From the NCBI RefSeq assembly GCF_003425685.1, contig NZ_QJKM01000006.1, forward strand, positions 1 through 64,000: DNA of 64,000 nt, given 5' to 3'. Of the stretch, positions 1 through 8,848 are shown piece by piece. The translations under genes were made by a program, and so were the position numbers. This DNA is from Rhizobium terrae (GTDB taxonomy: Bacteria; Pseudomonadota; Alphaproteobacteria; Rhizobiales; Rhizobiaceae). Position 1 is the first letter of the stretch. Every line of letters begins with the position of its first letter. The notes under the pieces were generated by a model that was given only the letters and a program-made list of their open reading frames with translations, was not told where the DNA came from and made no database searches.

Positions 1-127
1 CCTTCTTGAACCCATCGGGAATATCCCGCCAGCCGAGGCGGAAGAACGATACTACGCCATGATGGACGTGCCAGCCATGGCCGCATAACTTAAACCAAAC
101 GGCCTCCGGTAAAGTCGGGGCGGTTCA
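1..127 (+). mobile_element. Right end of an IS3-family insertion sequence
   Basis: The first 127 bases read as the 3' end of an IS3-family element. They hold the transposase C-terminus followed by a terminal segment ending in GGGGCGGTTCA, which matches the TGAACCGCCC-type ends of rhizobial IS3 elements as I remember them. The rest of the element lies outside the window, so neither the left repeat nor a target duplication can be seen. The boundary at 127 is inferred from where the reading frame of the interrupted HEPN gene begins. Confidence 0.75.
2..88 (+). pseudogene. IS3-family transposase OrfB, C-terminal 28 residues (cut by window edge)
   Basis: An open frame enters the window at base 2 and stops at TAA 86-88. 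It reads LLEPIGNIPPAEAEERYY and ends MDVPAMAA, the characteristic tail of IS3-family integrase-type transposases (the rve domain lies upstream, outside the window). Whether the transposase is intact cannot be told from this fragment. It is listed as partial because only the end is visible, not because damage is seen. Confidence 0.75.
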
Positions 128-374
128 CCCAAAATCACATCGTCTCAAGGACCTGCGTCGTCGGGCCGAAGAGATTGAACCCCGCTTGATAGAGGCCTGG
201 CCACGAAACACCCGGTTCGCGCGCCGTTCTTTCGAGAGGCTCGAGCGCGCCTACGTCGAAGCGCGATATTCGCCAAAATTCGAGATCAAGGAGGAAGAAC
301 TCGCCTGGTTGGTGGAGCGGATCAAGGTCCTGCAACAATTGGTCAAGACCGCATGCTTGGAGCGGTTGGCATAA
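128..374 (+). pseudogene. HEPN-domain protein, C-terminal remnant truncated by the IS
   Basis: The frame 128-374 encodes about 81 residues: LKDLRRRAEEIEPRLIEAWP, then FERLERAYVEARYSPKFEI, then a helical end. This resembles the C-terminal half of HEPN-domain proteins that usually pair with a MNT-type nucleotidyltransferase. The only start inside it is a TTG at 186, with no ribosome-binding site. The N-terminal half is missing, and the IS end sits exactly where it should be, so I read this as a gene broken by the insertion. No partner nucleotidyltransferase is visible downstream. Confidence 0.6.
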
Positions 375-1076
375 TAGTCGGAACTCCATCGAATGATAAC
401 TACGGGCTTGGATTCGGGCTCAAACGTAAGCAGCGTCCAGGTCGCACCCAAGCCGAAATGCTTTATGTGGTTGGGTTTGTTCTGATGGGGCTATTTCTTT
501 TGAAATCCATATCGACCGCAAGGATCAGATTACGCCCTCCCAGCAAATGCCGCTCGACGCGAGCGTCTTGGTCGCAAAAGTCTTTATTACACGGCTCATA
601 CCAACAGATTGCTGCCAAGCCTCTCACGATGTGCCGGATGCCGATGCGATACGGCCGCTTTGACCGGCGCCGACGGCTTTGATTCCCGTTGGCATCATCG
701 TCCTCATCCTTATTTCCAGAATTTGATAGGCCGTCGTGAGCTTCTGGCGTTGCTCGGCAATGGATGTCTTACGGCTCTCACCAAATTTGCGGCCGACTGT
801 TTGGTGCACCACGATCTCAACGTCCCGACGCCCATCAAGCGATGAGAAGCGGGCAAGGGGAAAGGCCGGGCTGCAGCAGTCGAGCCTCTTTCTCGATTAG
901 TCAGTATCGGCCCGGACGTCCGATCAGATCTGTGCCGCTCTCAATCCCGGCATTTCCTAGATGCCTATTCCATCAAAGCCGAGTCAATACGGCTGGCCAA
1001 TGTGTTTGTTCGGCGCTCTGGTCCGGATCGCTGTTTCGGAGTGTGGCGATGTAGCCGAAGAGGGCCGGCGGGTGCT
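375..1076. other. About 700 bp without a recognisable gene
   Basis: Several short open frames exist on both strands, but none has a good ribosome-binding site, recognisable domain or consistent codon use. The minus frame around 627-845 reads LDGRRDVEIVVHQTVGR near its beginning and might be the remnant of a small protein, but I cannot name it. The stretch beside the broken HEPN gene looks like decaying accessory DNA. No tRNA, terminator or promoter stands out. Confidence 0.4.
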
Positions 1077-2540
1077 CTATTTAATTCTGTTCTGCAGCTG
1101 CTGGGCGGCGTTGGGGATCGACGATGTGGCCCGCGGCGTGGCTGTCGCTGCTTCATTCTGCAGGAATGAAGCGATCTCGTTCAGCAGCTTGGACTCGGTT
1201 GCCGCGTAGGCGGGATCGCCTGCGAGATTCATGATTTCCTGGGGGTCGGCCTGAAGATCGAACAGCTCCCTCTGGCTCAAGCGGTCGCTGGTGTAGAGCG
1301 TAAGCTTATAGCATTGGGTGCGCGTCATGGTCGCCTGCATCGCCGGGTCCCAGAAGATGCCACCGTCGTTGACGCCGGAATTGCGGTAGGTGCAGATCGC
1401 GCTGCTGCGCCTTGCTGCGTTTTGCGATGCCATGGTGACAAGATCTTCGCTCTGGGGGCATGAGTGGGTATGGAGCCCCGCCGCCGAAAGGCATGTGGCC
1501 GCCACGTCGCGGCCTTGTGCAAGGGCGGTGCATCTTGTGCCCGCGGCGATGTGGCCGGGCCAGCGCAACAGCAGCGGCACCCCGACCGTCGGCTCATAGA
1601 GCGCCACGCCTTTGACGAAGAGCCCGTGGTCTCCAAGCTGGTCGCCGTGATCGGATATGAAGATCACCAGCGTATCCTCGGTCAGTCCCGCATCGTCCAA
1701 TGCCGTCAGGACGCGGCCGATTTGCTCATCGAGGAAGGCGATGGAGGCGGCATAACCAAAACGGATCTTGCGGATTTCCTCAGGCGAGAAATCAGCGAAG
1801 CGTCCGAGATAAGAACCCTGCTGCTCGCGCCGGACGCATTCGGGCTGGGGTGTGCGCGAGACGATCGGCTCTGGTATTTTTACCTGTTCGATGCGATCCC
1901 GCAACGTCAGGGGGTAGTCCTCATAAGGGTCGTGGGGATCGAAGAGGCTCATCAGGCAGAAGAAAGGCTGCTTTTCCGCCTTCATCGCCCGGATGAAGTC
2001 GATTGTCCGGTCCGCCGCCCATTTGCTCATATGCACGGCTTCGGGATGATGAAGCTCCTTTCGGCCGTTACTCCGAAGGGCGGCGAGGAAGTCCGGAGCA
2101 GTCTGACGAAGCCAGGCCGCATAACCGTTGAAGGGGCTGTGCATCGAAACCGATGGCTCCAGGCACCATTCGTAGATGTCGAAACCGTCATGCGGATGCC
2201 GCTCTTGTTCTTCCCGGACGCGGCTGCTGACATGCAGCTTGCCGAAAAGCGCGGTCCGGTAGCCGGCTTCCTGCCGCAGCCGTTCGGGGAACAACGTTTC
2301 GTCCGGAGGGAGGTTGTCATGCACCCGTTTCACCGCATGGCCCGGCACGGGCTTGCCGGTGAAGATGCTGGCGCGTGAAGGAGTGCAGATCGGATTGTCG
2401 GCCGTGCAGTGTTCGAACACTGTTCCGGCTTTGCCCAACCGGTCGAGATTGGGGGTTGGGATCCAGTCGCAGCCGTAGACGCCGAGCGTATCCCGGCGCT
2501 GCTGGTCCGTCATGATCATCAGGATGTTGGGTCGTTTCAC
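1077..2540 (-). CDS. Type I sulfatase (S1 family, formylglycine-dependent)
   Basis: The predicted 487-residue sulfatase hydrolyses a sulfate ester. NILMIMTDQQRRD at residues 5-17 supplies the N-terminal metal-binding aspartate. CTPSR at 52-56 is the C-x-P-S-R motif whose cysteine is converted to formylglycine. A second metal motif reads ISDHGDQLGDHG. There is no signal peptide, so a cytoplasmic enzyme acting on an imported substrate is likely. I chose the GTG at 2540 because it is 17 nt after the upstream gene's stop, has GGAG before it, and starts just before the conserved RPNIL strand; longer frames only add shadow sequence. It is the second gene of a two-gene operon with the aldolase-family gene. 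The substrate is unknown; choline sulfate, sulfated sugars and aryl sulfates are all possible. Confidence 0.85.
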   Translation of the reverse strand: MKRPNILMIMTDQQRRDTLGVYGCDWIPTPNLDRLGKAGTVFEHCTADNPICTPSRASIFTGKPVPGHAVKRVHDNLPPDETLFPERLRQEAGYRTALFGKLHVSSRVREEQERHPHDGFDIYEWCLEPSVSMHSPFNGYAAWLRQTAPDFLAALRSNGRKELHHPEAVHMSKWAADRTIDFIRAMKAEKQPFFCLMSLFDPHDPYEDYPLTLRDRIEQVKIPEPIVSRTPQPECVRREQQGSYLGRFADFSPEEIRKIRFGYAASIAFLDEQIGRVLTALDDAGLTEDTLVIFISDHGDQLGDHGLFVKGVALYEPTVGVPLLLRWPGHIAAGTRCTALAQGRDVAATCLSAAGLHTHSCPQSEDLVTMASQNAARRSSAICTYRNSGVNDGGIFWDPAMQATMTRTQCYKLTLYTSDRLSQRELFDLQADPQEIMNLAGDPAYAATESKLLNEIASFLQNEAATATPRATSSIPNAAQQLQNRIK

Positions 2541-2556
2541 GATGCCTGCTCCACGA

Positions 2557-3510
2557 TCACGGCATGATTTCGGGAAGGGCGGCTTTGGCTTTCTCACGGA
2601 GCTCCGGAACGACCGCGGGGTCGATCCAGCGATACGGTCGACGCAGGCGGGTGCCGATGTCCGCCCATCCCCCGATCGCAGCCAGCAGCTTGTCCAGCGC
2701 TGCATTGGAGTAGCTTTGTGTCTTGGCGAAGGGCGCTACGTGGTCATCCAGAAAGATTCGCAGCCGTTGCTCTATGCCGAGCGCCTGGTTGAGGCTGTCG
2801 GCCATGGATGCAGTCCATCGCTGTGCCCCGGACGGGCTGAGACAGGCAACGTTCGAGAACGCCCCGACCGCGACGCCCTGTTCGACGCCCGTCGCAAGAT
2901 GATGCCCAGGGACATAGATTCCCCAAGGTCCGAGGTGCTGGCGGGCCTGCTCGTACCAAACGGAATCTCCATCTGCGAGCTTCACGCCGACAACCTGAGG
3001 GACGGATTTGAGGAGGACCGCCAGTTCGGCCGGCGCAAAGACGCGCTTGGCATGCGGCGGATGGTAAAGAACCAGCGGCACGGGACCGGCTGCCTCTGCG
3101 GCCATCGTCAGGAAATCCGTTGCTTCTGGGATCGTCACCGGCCACCAGTCCGGGAGGATCACCTGGATCGCCTCCGGCCCCAGCCCTGCCGCCCGGCGCC
3201 CCCGTTCCAGGGATATGCGGGGATCGGGCTGGCAGGCGCCGATCACGAAAGGCATTTGCGCGGCTCTGCAGCGATCTGCAAGCAGTTGCTGGATTGCGTC
3301 GAATTCCGCCTCCGTCTGATTGTGGAACTCGCCGGCCGTGCCGTTGGAATAGATGCCATCCACCCCTGCGGCGATCAGTCGATCTATCTCATCGGCGAGC
3401 CGGGAAAAATCGATCGAATCGTCATCATTGATCGGCAGCAACAACGTTGCCCAATTTCCCCGGATATGCCCCCAGCGGCCATCCCGCCTTTCGAACTTTG
3501 TAGTTGCCAA
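2557..3510 (-). CDS. Dihydrodipicolinate synthase/N-acetylneuraminate lyase family protein
   Basis: This 317-residue class I aldolase/dehydratase-type TIM barrel contains SNGTAGEFHNQTEAEF (the family GT.GE motif), a YHPPHAKR segment with the family tyrosine, and GVKLADGD with the likely Schiff-base lysine. The start is TTG at 3510, preceded by AGGGAGG at 7-nt spacing. It is the first gene of the minus-strand operon with the sulfatase and is divergent from the FadR-type regulator. The family includes keto-deoxy sugar acid aldolases and dehydratases; a role in cleaving or dehydrating a sugar acid released by the pathway is inference. Lysine biosynthesis is unlikely in this context. Confidence 0.8.
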   Translation of the reverse strand: MATTKFERRDGRWGHIRGNWATLLLPINDDDSIDFSRLADEIDRLIAAGVDGIYSNGTAGEFHNQTEAEFDAIQQLLADRCRAAQMPFVIGACQPDPRISLERGRRAAGLGPEAIQVILPDWWPVTIPEATDFLTMAAEAAGPVPLVLYHPPHAKRVFAPAELAVLLKSVPQVVGVKLADGDSVWYEQARQHLGPWGIYVPGHHLATGVEQGVAVGAFSNVACLSPSGAQRWTASMADSLNQALGIEQRLRIFLDDHVAPFAKTQSYSNAALDKLLAAIGGWADIGTRLRRPYRWIDPAVVPELREKAKAALPEIMP

Positions 3511-3600
3511 TAACTGCCTCCCTTTGTGTGCATCTAGGCCCTGCGCGGCACTGCCGGCGACAGGCGGTTTTTCCGCTCAGATCCAATTCTTCATTTATAG

Positions 3601-3622
3601 ACTTGCTAGATATCCTACAAGT
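3601..3622. promoter_or_regulatory. Candidate operator of the FadR-type regulator
   Basis: An imperfect palindrome reads CTTGCTAGATATCCTACAAG (3602-3621), extended by A and T on its flanks. The outer ACTTG/CAAGT arms and the central GATATC are exactly symmetric. It lies 30 bp before the regulator's ATG, in the 141-bp divergent promoter. FadR/FCD regulators commonly bind short palindromes at their own promoter. Binding itself is not shown. Confidence 0.5.
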
Positions 3623-3651
3623 CGATATATCCAAATCAATTGGAAGCAGAA

Positions 3652-4398
3652 ATGCGCAAGGAGTCATTCTTGGCCAAGCCGATCAAGCCGTTGGAGCGTC
3701 CGCCGCTCCTGCATGTCAGCGTGCAGGAGAGCTTGCGCAGCTATATCGAAGACAACGACTTGACGGCTGGTGCGGCCCTGCCGCCGGAAACATTCCTGGC
3801 CCAGCAGTTGGGAGTCGGGCGCAATTCGGTACGCGAAGCGATCAAGGCGCTGGAATCGGTCGGCATTCTCGAAACGCGGCGCGGCATCGGCGTTTTCGTC
3901 AAGGAATTCTCGTTTGCGCCGCTCCTGGACAATCTGGCTTATGGGCTGCAGGCGTCATTGCGCGATGTGGAGGAACTCCTGGAAATACGCCGGGTGCTGG
4001 AAGCCGGTCTCATCGAGAAGACCATTGCGATGATCGATGATGAGGATGTGGCCGAGTTGCGGCGGCTCACGGACCGCATGCGTCAGCGCGCCGAACGGGG
4101 CGAAAGCTTTGCCGAGGAGGACCAGCAGTTTCATCAGCTTCTGTTTCGCTGTCAAAACAACAAGATGCTGAGCGCGCTGATCGATATCTTCTGGTCTGCC
4201 TTTTACAAGGCTTCCGGCTTCGCGAACCTGGCCAGCCCGACCCCCTTGGCCACCTGGCGCGATCACCATGAGATCGCCGAGGCCGTTGCGGCGAGAGATG
4301 TCGAGGCCGCCCGCAGGCGTCTGAGCGACCACTATTCGGGAATCGGGAGGGTCATTGCGAAGAACCGGCCGGAGGAGGTCGAGCCGCTCTCGCAATAG
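3652..4398 (+). CDS. GntR-family regulator, FadR/FCD subfamily
   Basis: The predicted 248-residue repressor has a winged helix near residues 20-85 (TFLAQQLGVGRNSVREAIKALE, then GIGVFV) and a C-terminal all-helical FCD domain with RRVLEAGLIEKT and EEDQQFHQLLF, which normally binds a metal and an organic-acid effector. The ATG at 3652 has GGAAG 5 nt upstream; a TTG 12 bases earlier overlaps that site and is less likely. It stands between the divergent sulfatase/aldolase pair and the ABC operon that starts 28 bp after its stop, so it probably controls both arms. The effector is unknown. Confidence 0.85.
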   Translation: MRKESFLAKPIKPLERPPLLHVSVQESLRSYIEDNDLTAGAALPPETFLAQQLGVGRNSVREAIKALESVGILETRRGIGVFVKEFSFAPLLDNLAYGLQASLRDVEELLEIRRVLEAGLIEKTIAMIDDEDVAELRRLTDRMRQRAERGESFAEEDQQFHQLLFRCQNNKMLSALIDIFWSAFYKASGFANLASPTPLATWRDHHEIAEAVAARDVEAARRRLSDHYSGIGRVIAKNRPEEVEPLSQ

Positions 4399-4425
4399 AC
4401 CAAGAAACACAAAGAGGAGGAGAAC

Positions 4426-6009
4426 ATGCATCGACGGAATTTCGGCCGCCTTCTGGCGGCGGGTACCCTGTTTCTTGCTGCCACCGCAATGATGCCGGTG
4501 CCGGCCATGGCGCAGGCGGGCAAGACCATTGTCGGCGGCTTCGATGTAGGCCCCGGCGGTTTTCAGGGTAATTTCAATCCACTGACGGCCACGGCCGGCT
4601 TCACATGGCTCAATACCTACTTCGAGCCACTGGTCATCTACACGTCCGACCTGTCGAAGCTTACCGGTGCGCTGGCTTCCGAGTTCACTGTCGGCCAGGA
4701 CAATCTGACCTACACATTCAAGTTGGTCCAGACGAATTGGCACGACGGCAAGCCCTTCACCTCGGCGGACGTCAAATTCACCCTGGAACTCGCCAAGAAT
4801 GCCGAGAGCGGCAGCATCTTTGCCGCGCGGCTTGGCGATATCGCATCGGTCGAGACGCTGGATGAACGCACGGCGGTCGTCAAGCTCAGCAAGCCGAACT
4901 CGGCATTCCTCTCCGTCCTGTCGCAGGTGATGATGCTGCCCCGGCACGCGCTGTCGCCCGTGCCCCTCAAGGAAGTCGCCAAGAGCCAATGGTGGTCGAC
5001 GCAGCCGATCGGGACGGGACCGTTCAAGTTCGTGAAATATGTCAGCGATCAATATGTCGAGATGGCCGCCTATGAGGGTTATCGGGGCGGCAAGCCGAAA
5101 GCGGATCGCCTGATCAACCGCTATTTCGCAAATGCTGCCGCAGCTGTCGCCGCGCTGAGGGCTGGAGAAATCCAGTTCACCTTCGCCGAGCCCGACGATG
5201 CCAAGACCTTCAAAGGCAACGGCAATTTCCGGATCATCGAAGGCGACTCCTATGTGGTGAATTACATAGGCTTCAACCACAGGGCCGGGATTTGGAACGA
5301 TCCGCGCGTCCGTCAGGCGGTCATGTATGCCATCGACCGAAACGCCATCGTGTCGAGCCTATATGGGGGTGCGGCCAAGCTCGCCAATTGCGGTTATGTC
5401 GCCCCGCAGCTCCTCCCGAAGGGGCTGAGCGATTACGCCTATAATCCGCAGAAAGCGAAAGACCTGCTGGCCGAGGCGGGCTGGGACAAGATCAATGGCG
5501 ACAAGCCGATTCCGTGGCTGACCTACTACAACACGCCGCAGGTCGCCAATGTCATGGCCGCGATCCAGGCCATGCTGGTGCAGGTCGGCATCAACGTGGT
5601 TCCGCGCGCGCTCGACGTCCCGACCTATAACGGGATCGCGCGGAGCGAAAAGTGGCCGGATTTCCCGCTGGTCTATGCGGGACTGCAGAACGGGCCCAAC
5701 CCGGCATCGCTCAACATTGGATTGAATGCCGCTCAGATACCGCCGGCGGGCAACAATATCATGCGTGTCGAAATGCCTGCGCTCACGCAGGCACTGAATA
5801 CGGCAATGGGGGAAACCGATCCGGCCAAGGCGGATGCCAAGTGGCAGCAGGTCTGCAAGGAAATGAATGCCCAGCTTCCCTGGGGACCGATGTGGGTTGC
5901 GAGCCGTTATGGGGTCGTCTCCGGCAAGCTCAGGGACTTCTTCTGGACACCGGCTCCGGCCGGCGGCCCGTTCGTTTCCCATCCGGAGAAGTGGGATATC
6001 GCTCCCTGA
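4426..6009 (+). CDS. Dpp/Opp-type ABC transporter substrate-binding protein
   Basis: This 527-residue periplasmic binding protein belongs to SBP family 5 (dipeptide, oligopeptide, nickel and some oligosaccharides). Its signal peptide has an RR basic start and a hydrophobic core, ending near VPAMAQ (residues 29-34). Typical family segments are the NPLTATAGFTWLNTYFEPLV region, WHDGKPFTSADVKFTLE and the VRQAVMYAIDR motif. A strong GAGGAGGAG precedes the ATG. It heads an operon with two permeases, an aldolase-family enzyme and two ATPases. The SBP family does not fix the ligand; the sulfatase and aldolases nearby point to something other than a plain peptide, which is inference. Confidence 0.88.
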   Translation: MHRRNFGRLLAAGTLFLAATAMMPVPAMAQAGKTIVGGFDVGPGGFQGNFNPLTATAGFTWLNTYFEPLVIYTSDLSKLTGALASEFTVGQDNLTYTFKLVQTNWHDGKPFTSADVKFTLELAKNAESGSIFAARLGDIASVETLDERTAVVKLSKPNSAFLSVLSQVMMLPRHALSPVPLKEVAKSQWWSTQPIGTGPFKFVKYVSDQYVEMAAYEGYRGGKPKADRLINRYFANAAAAVAALRAGEIQFTFAEPDDAKTFKGNGNFRIIEGDSYVVNYIGFNHRAGIWNDPRVRQAVMYAIDRNAIVSSLYGGAAKLANCGYVAPQLLPKGLSDYAYNPQKAKDLLAEAGWDKINGDKPIPWLTYYNTPQVANVMAAIQAMLVQVGINVVPRALDVPTYNGIARSEKWPDFPLVYAGLQNGPNPASLNIGLNAAQIPPAGNNIMRVEMPALTQALNTAMGETDPAKADAKWQQVCKEMNAQLPWGPMWVASRYGVVSGKLRDFFWTPAPAGGPFVSHPEKWDIAP

Positions 6010-6028
6010 GGCACGGGTGAGCCGGGAT

Positions 6029-6054
6029 GCGGCCGGACGATCAGTTCCGGCCGC
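6029..6054 (+). other. Hairpin between binding-protein and permease genes
   Basis: Perfect 9-bp arms GCGGCCGGA / TCCGGCCGC enclose an 8-nt loop and begin 19 bp after the binding-protein stop. No uridine run follows, so it is more likely an mRNA-stabilising or partial-stop structure than a full terminator. Such structures commonly keep binding-protein mRNA in excess of permease mRNA. Confidence 0.55.
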
Positions 6055-6081
6055 GTCTTCCGCGAACCCTGTTGGTGAAAC

Positions 6082-7041
6082 ATGCTGCACTACATTCTTC
6101 GCCGTACCGCTGTCGGCCTGTTGATGCTGCTGGCTTTAACGGTTCTGATCTTCACGCTGCTGCGGCTCACGCCCGGCGATCCGATCGATGCCTATGTCAA
6201 TCCGTCGGTGCCGATGTCGGCCGCCGACCTGGAGATGCTCCGCACGCGCCTCGGCCTTGATCAGCCTCTGCCGGTACAATATTTCGCTTGGCTCGGTGCG
6301 GCTTTGACGGGCGATTTCGGCTATTCCATCCAATATAACGGCGAAGCTGTCCTGCCGCTCGTCCTCAGCCGCATCGGGCCGACCATCCTGCTGATGTTCA
6401 GCGCGCTCGCCATCTCGGTCGTCATTGGGATTGCGACCGGCATTTTTGCGGCGGTCCGGCGCAACCGGTTCGCCGACCTTTCGCTTTCGACGGCTGCTTT
6501 TGTCGGGATTTCGAGCCCTGCCTTTCTGACGGCCCTGCTGGGTCTCTATGTCTTCGCGGTCATCCTGCGGTGGGTGCCGGCCGGCGGCATGCTGACGCCG
6601 GGCGCTCCCTTTTCCATCGGCGACCTGCTGGCGCACCTCATCCTGCCAGCCACGCTGCTGTCGATAGGCCATGGCGCGCTGATCATGCGCTATATGCGTT
6701 CCTCCCTGCTCGAAGTGCTGTCGCAGGACTATGTGCGCACGGCGCGCGCCAAGGGCGTCCGCGAATTCTGGGTCATCGTCAAACATGCGGTACGCAACGC
6801 GCTTCTGCCGGTAATCACGCTGATCGGATCGACGATCGGCATCGCCATCGGCGGCGCGATCTTCATCGAAAGCGTGTTCGACTGGCCCGGCATGGGCCTT
6901 CTGATGATCAATGCCGTGGCCCGGCGCGATTATCCCGTCATCATGTGCGCGACGCTGCTGACCGGCGCCTGTGTCATCCTCGTCAATCTGTTGACCGACA
7001 TCGCCTACGCCGCTGTCGATCCGCGAATCAAGGTGGCGTGA
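6082..7041 (+). CDS. ABC transporter permease, DppB/OppB type
   Basis: This 319-residue inner-membrane permease has the N-terminal segment typical of the DppB group: a first membrane helix, then [12 protein letters not shown] and the [15 protein letters not shown] periplasmic part. The remaining helices sit in the BPD_transp_1 domain, and the ATPase-coupling EAA loop contains [11 protein letters not shown]. It is the second gene of the operon, pairs with the DppC-type permease 1 base downstream of its stop, and docks the two ATPases encoded further on. Confidence 0.88.
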   Translation: MLHYILRRTAVGLLMLLALTVLIFTLLRLTPGDPIDAYVNPSVPMSAADLEMLRTRLGLDQPLPVQYFAWLGAALTGDFGYSIQYNGEAVLPLVLSRIGPTILLMFSALAISVVIGIATGIFAAVRRNRFADLSLSTAAFVGISSPAFLTALLGLYVFAVILRWVPAGGMLTPGAPFSIGDLLAHLILPATLLSIGHGALIMRYMRSSLLEVLSQDYVRTARAKGVREFWVIVKHAVRNALLPVITLIGSTIGIAIGGAIFIESVFDWPGMGLLMINAVARRDYPVIMCATLLTGACVILVNLLTDIAYAAVDPRIKVA

Positions 7042-7042
7042 G

Positions 7043-7918
7043 ATGGCGGCTCTGGCGCATAACCGCTCGGCCGGTCCCATCCGCCGCGCACTATCCCGCT
7101 TTTTCGAAAACGGCGCGGCCGTGGCCGGTCTGGCCATCCTGGTTCCGATCCTGCTGCTTACGCTCACTTACGATCTCTGGTGGCCTTATAGGCCCAACGA
7201 CATCGATCTCCTGGCGATGAACCGGGGGCCGTCACCGACACACTGGCTCGGCAGTGATGGCGTGGGACGGGATATCATGGCGCGGCTGCTGCAGGGCGGA
7301 CGGACTTCGCTTCTGGTGGCGACCGTATCGATGGCGATCTCCACGTTCATCGGCTTCTTCATCGGAGCCATCGCCGGTTTTGCCGGGCGTCTCGTCGATG
7401 GCGTCACGATGCGCTTCGTGGATCTGGCCATGACCTTGCCGCCGGTCATTTTCCTCCTCGTGCTCGCCTCGATCGTCGGCAGCGGCATAATGCCGACGAT
7501 CTTCGTGATTTCGCTGCTGTCCTGGCCGGTTCTCTCGCGCATGGTGAGGGCCAGGCTACTGGAACTGCGCGAGCGCGATTTCGTCGTCGCTTCCCGCGGC
7601 ATGGGCGCGGGCCTCTGGCATCTGCTGATCCGGCACGGCCTGCCCAATACGATCGATATCCTCGTCGTCTACGCCACGCTGCAGGTGGCGAGCGGCATCC
7701 TGCTGGAGGCGGGCCTCTCATTTCTCGGCCTCGGTGTCACGCCTCCGGAAGCGAGCTGGGGCAACATGCTGAATGCTGCCCGGGCGACGCATGTGCTCGA
7801 AAACTATCCCTGGCAATGGATGTTTCCCGGCGGAGCGCTCGTCGTGACCGTTCTCGCCATCAACTTCGTGGGCGACGGGCTTCGCGATGCCTTCGACCCA
7901 CGCTCCGAACTCAAGTGA
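7043..7918 (+). CDS. ABC transporter permease, DppC/OppC type
   Basis: This 291-residue partner permease shows the N-terminal helix and the [24 protein letters not shown] signature of the DppC/OppC group, followed by five more membrane helices. Its EAA loop is [15 protein letters not shown]. Its ATG comes one base after the previous stop, so the two permeases are translationally linked. The C-terminus [10 protein letters not shown] is the conserved family ending. Confidence 0.88.
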   Translation: MAALAHNRSAGPIRRALSRFFENGAAVAGLAILVPILLLTLTYDLWWPYRPNDIDLLAMNRGPSPTHWLGSDGVGRDIMARLLQGGRTSLLVATVSMAISTFIGFFIGAIAGFAGRLVDGVTMRFVDLAMTLPPVIFLLVLASIVGSGIMPTIFVISLLSWPVLSRMVRARLLELRERDFVVASRGMGAGLWHLLIRHGLPNTIDILVVYATLQVASGILLEAGLSFLGLGVTPPEASWGNMLNAARATHVLENYPWQWMFPGGALVVTVLAINFVGDGLRDAFDPRSELK

Positions 7919-7928
7919 AAGGTCGCAC

Positions 7929-8846
7929 ATGCCCCTGTTTACCGGCGTCATCCCACCCGTCGTCACCCCGCTCACCACTGCCTTCGAGGTGGACTACCCT
8001 TCCTTCACGCGCGTCATCGACCACCTGCTGGATGGCGGAGTGCACGGCCTATTCGTGCTTGGCTCGACCAGCGAGGTCGTGTTCCACGACGAAGCCACGC
8101 GGCGCCGCATCATCGAACATGCGGTGAAGCAGGTTCGTGGCCGCGTCCCGATCCTTGTCGGTGTGATCGATCCGACGACGGAACGCGTGATTGCCCATGC
8201 AAAGGCGGCGCAATCGGCAGGCGCCGACGCCATCGTTGTGACCGCACCGTTTTACGCACGCACAAATCAATCCGAGACGATCGACCACTTTCGTTACATC
8301 CGGGAGGCCGTCGACATCCCTGTCATCGCCTACGATATCCCTGTCTGCGTCCACATCAAGCTCGAACGCCGCACCACCGTCACGCTCGCCCGCGAGGGCA
8401 CGATCATCGGCGTCAAGGATTCAAGCGGCGACGACGGCAATCTTCGTTATGTCATGGCCGATACTGCCGATCTGCCGGATTTTTTCGTCATGACCGGATC
8501 CGAGATCGTTGCCGACAGCGTCGTCAACATGGGCGCCCACGGCATCGTGCCCGGCCTCGGCAACGTCGATCCGCATGGCTATGTGCGCCTCTGGGATTTC
8601 TGCCAGGCGGGCGATTTCGCCGCCGCTCGCCGAGAGCAGGAGCGGCTTTGCCGGCTTTTCGAGATGGTCTGGGTGAGCCTTCCGCGGACCAGCGCGGGTT
8701 CTGCCGGAGTAGGCGCCTTCAAGACCGCCATGCGCAGGCTCGGCGTGATCGACACCAATATCATGGCCCGCCCGCAGCGATCCCTCAATGACGAAGAGGC
8801 GGCGGTCATCGATGGCATCCTGCGTCAAACCGGCCTTCTGGATTGA
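7929..8846 (+). CDS. Second dihydrodipicolinate synthase-family enzyme
   Basis: This 305-residue class I aldolase-fold protein carries [10 protein letters not shown] at the start, LGSTSEVVF at the substrate loop, [11 protein letters not shown] with the family tyrosine, and [10 protein letters not shown] with the probable Schiff-base lysine. It is clearly different from the 2557-3510 paralogue, so the locus holds two unlike family members. The ATG at 7929 has AAAGG upstream; a longer frame from 7887 overlaps the permease gene and lacks a site. It is embedded inside the ABC operon, between permease and ATPase genes, which ties its reaction to the imported compound. The reaction is not identified; a 2-keto-3-deoxy acid cleavage or dehydration is the family's usual chemistry. 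Confidence 0.8.
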   Translation: MPLFTGVIPPVVTPLTTAFEVDYPSFTRVIDHLLDGGVHGLFVLGSTSEVVFHDEATRRRIIEHAVKQVRGRVPILVGVIDPTTERVIAHAKAAQSAGADAIVVTAPFYARTNQSETIDHFRYIREAVDIPVIAYDIPVCVHIKLERRTTVTLAREGTIIGVKDSSGDDGNLRYVMADTADLPDFFVMTGSEIVADSVVNMGAHGIVPGLGNVDPHGYVRLWDFCQAGDFAAARREQERLCRLFEMVWVSLPRTSAGSAGVGAFKTAMRRLGVIDTNIMARPQRSLNDEEAAVIDGILRQTGLLD

Positions 8847-8848
8847 CG

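Noticed and set aside
1464..2378. Plus-strand open frame of 304 codons
   Set aside because: It is a mirror frame of the sulfatase gene, which has the CTPSR motif and metal-binding motifs.
2557..3510. Housekeeping dapA for lysine synthesis
   Set aside because: It is co-transcribed with a sulfatase under a catabolic regulator and departs from DapA motifs; the same reasoning applies to 7929-8846.
3955..5280. Minus-strand open frame of 441 codons
   Set aside because: It is antisense to the FadR-type regulator and the binding-protein gene and shows no recognisable domain.
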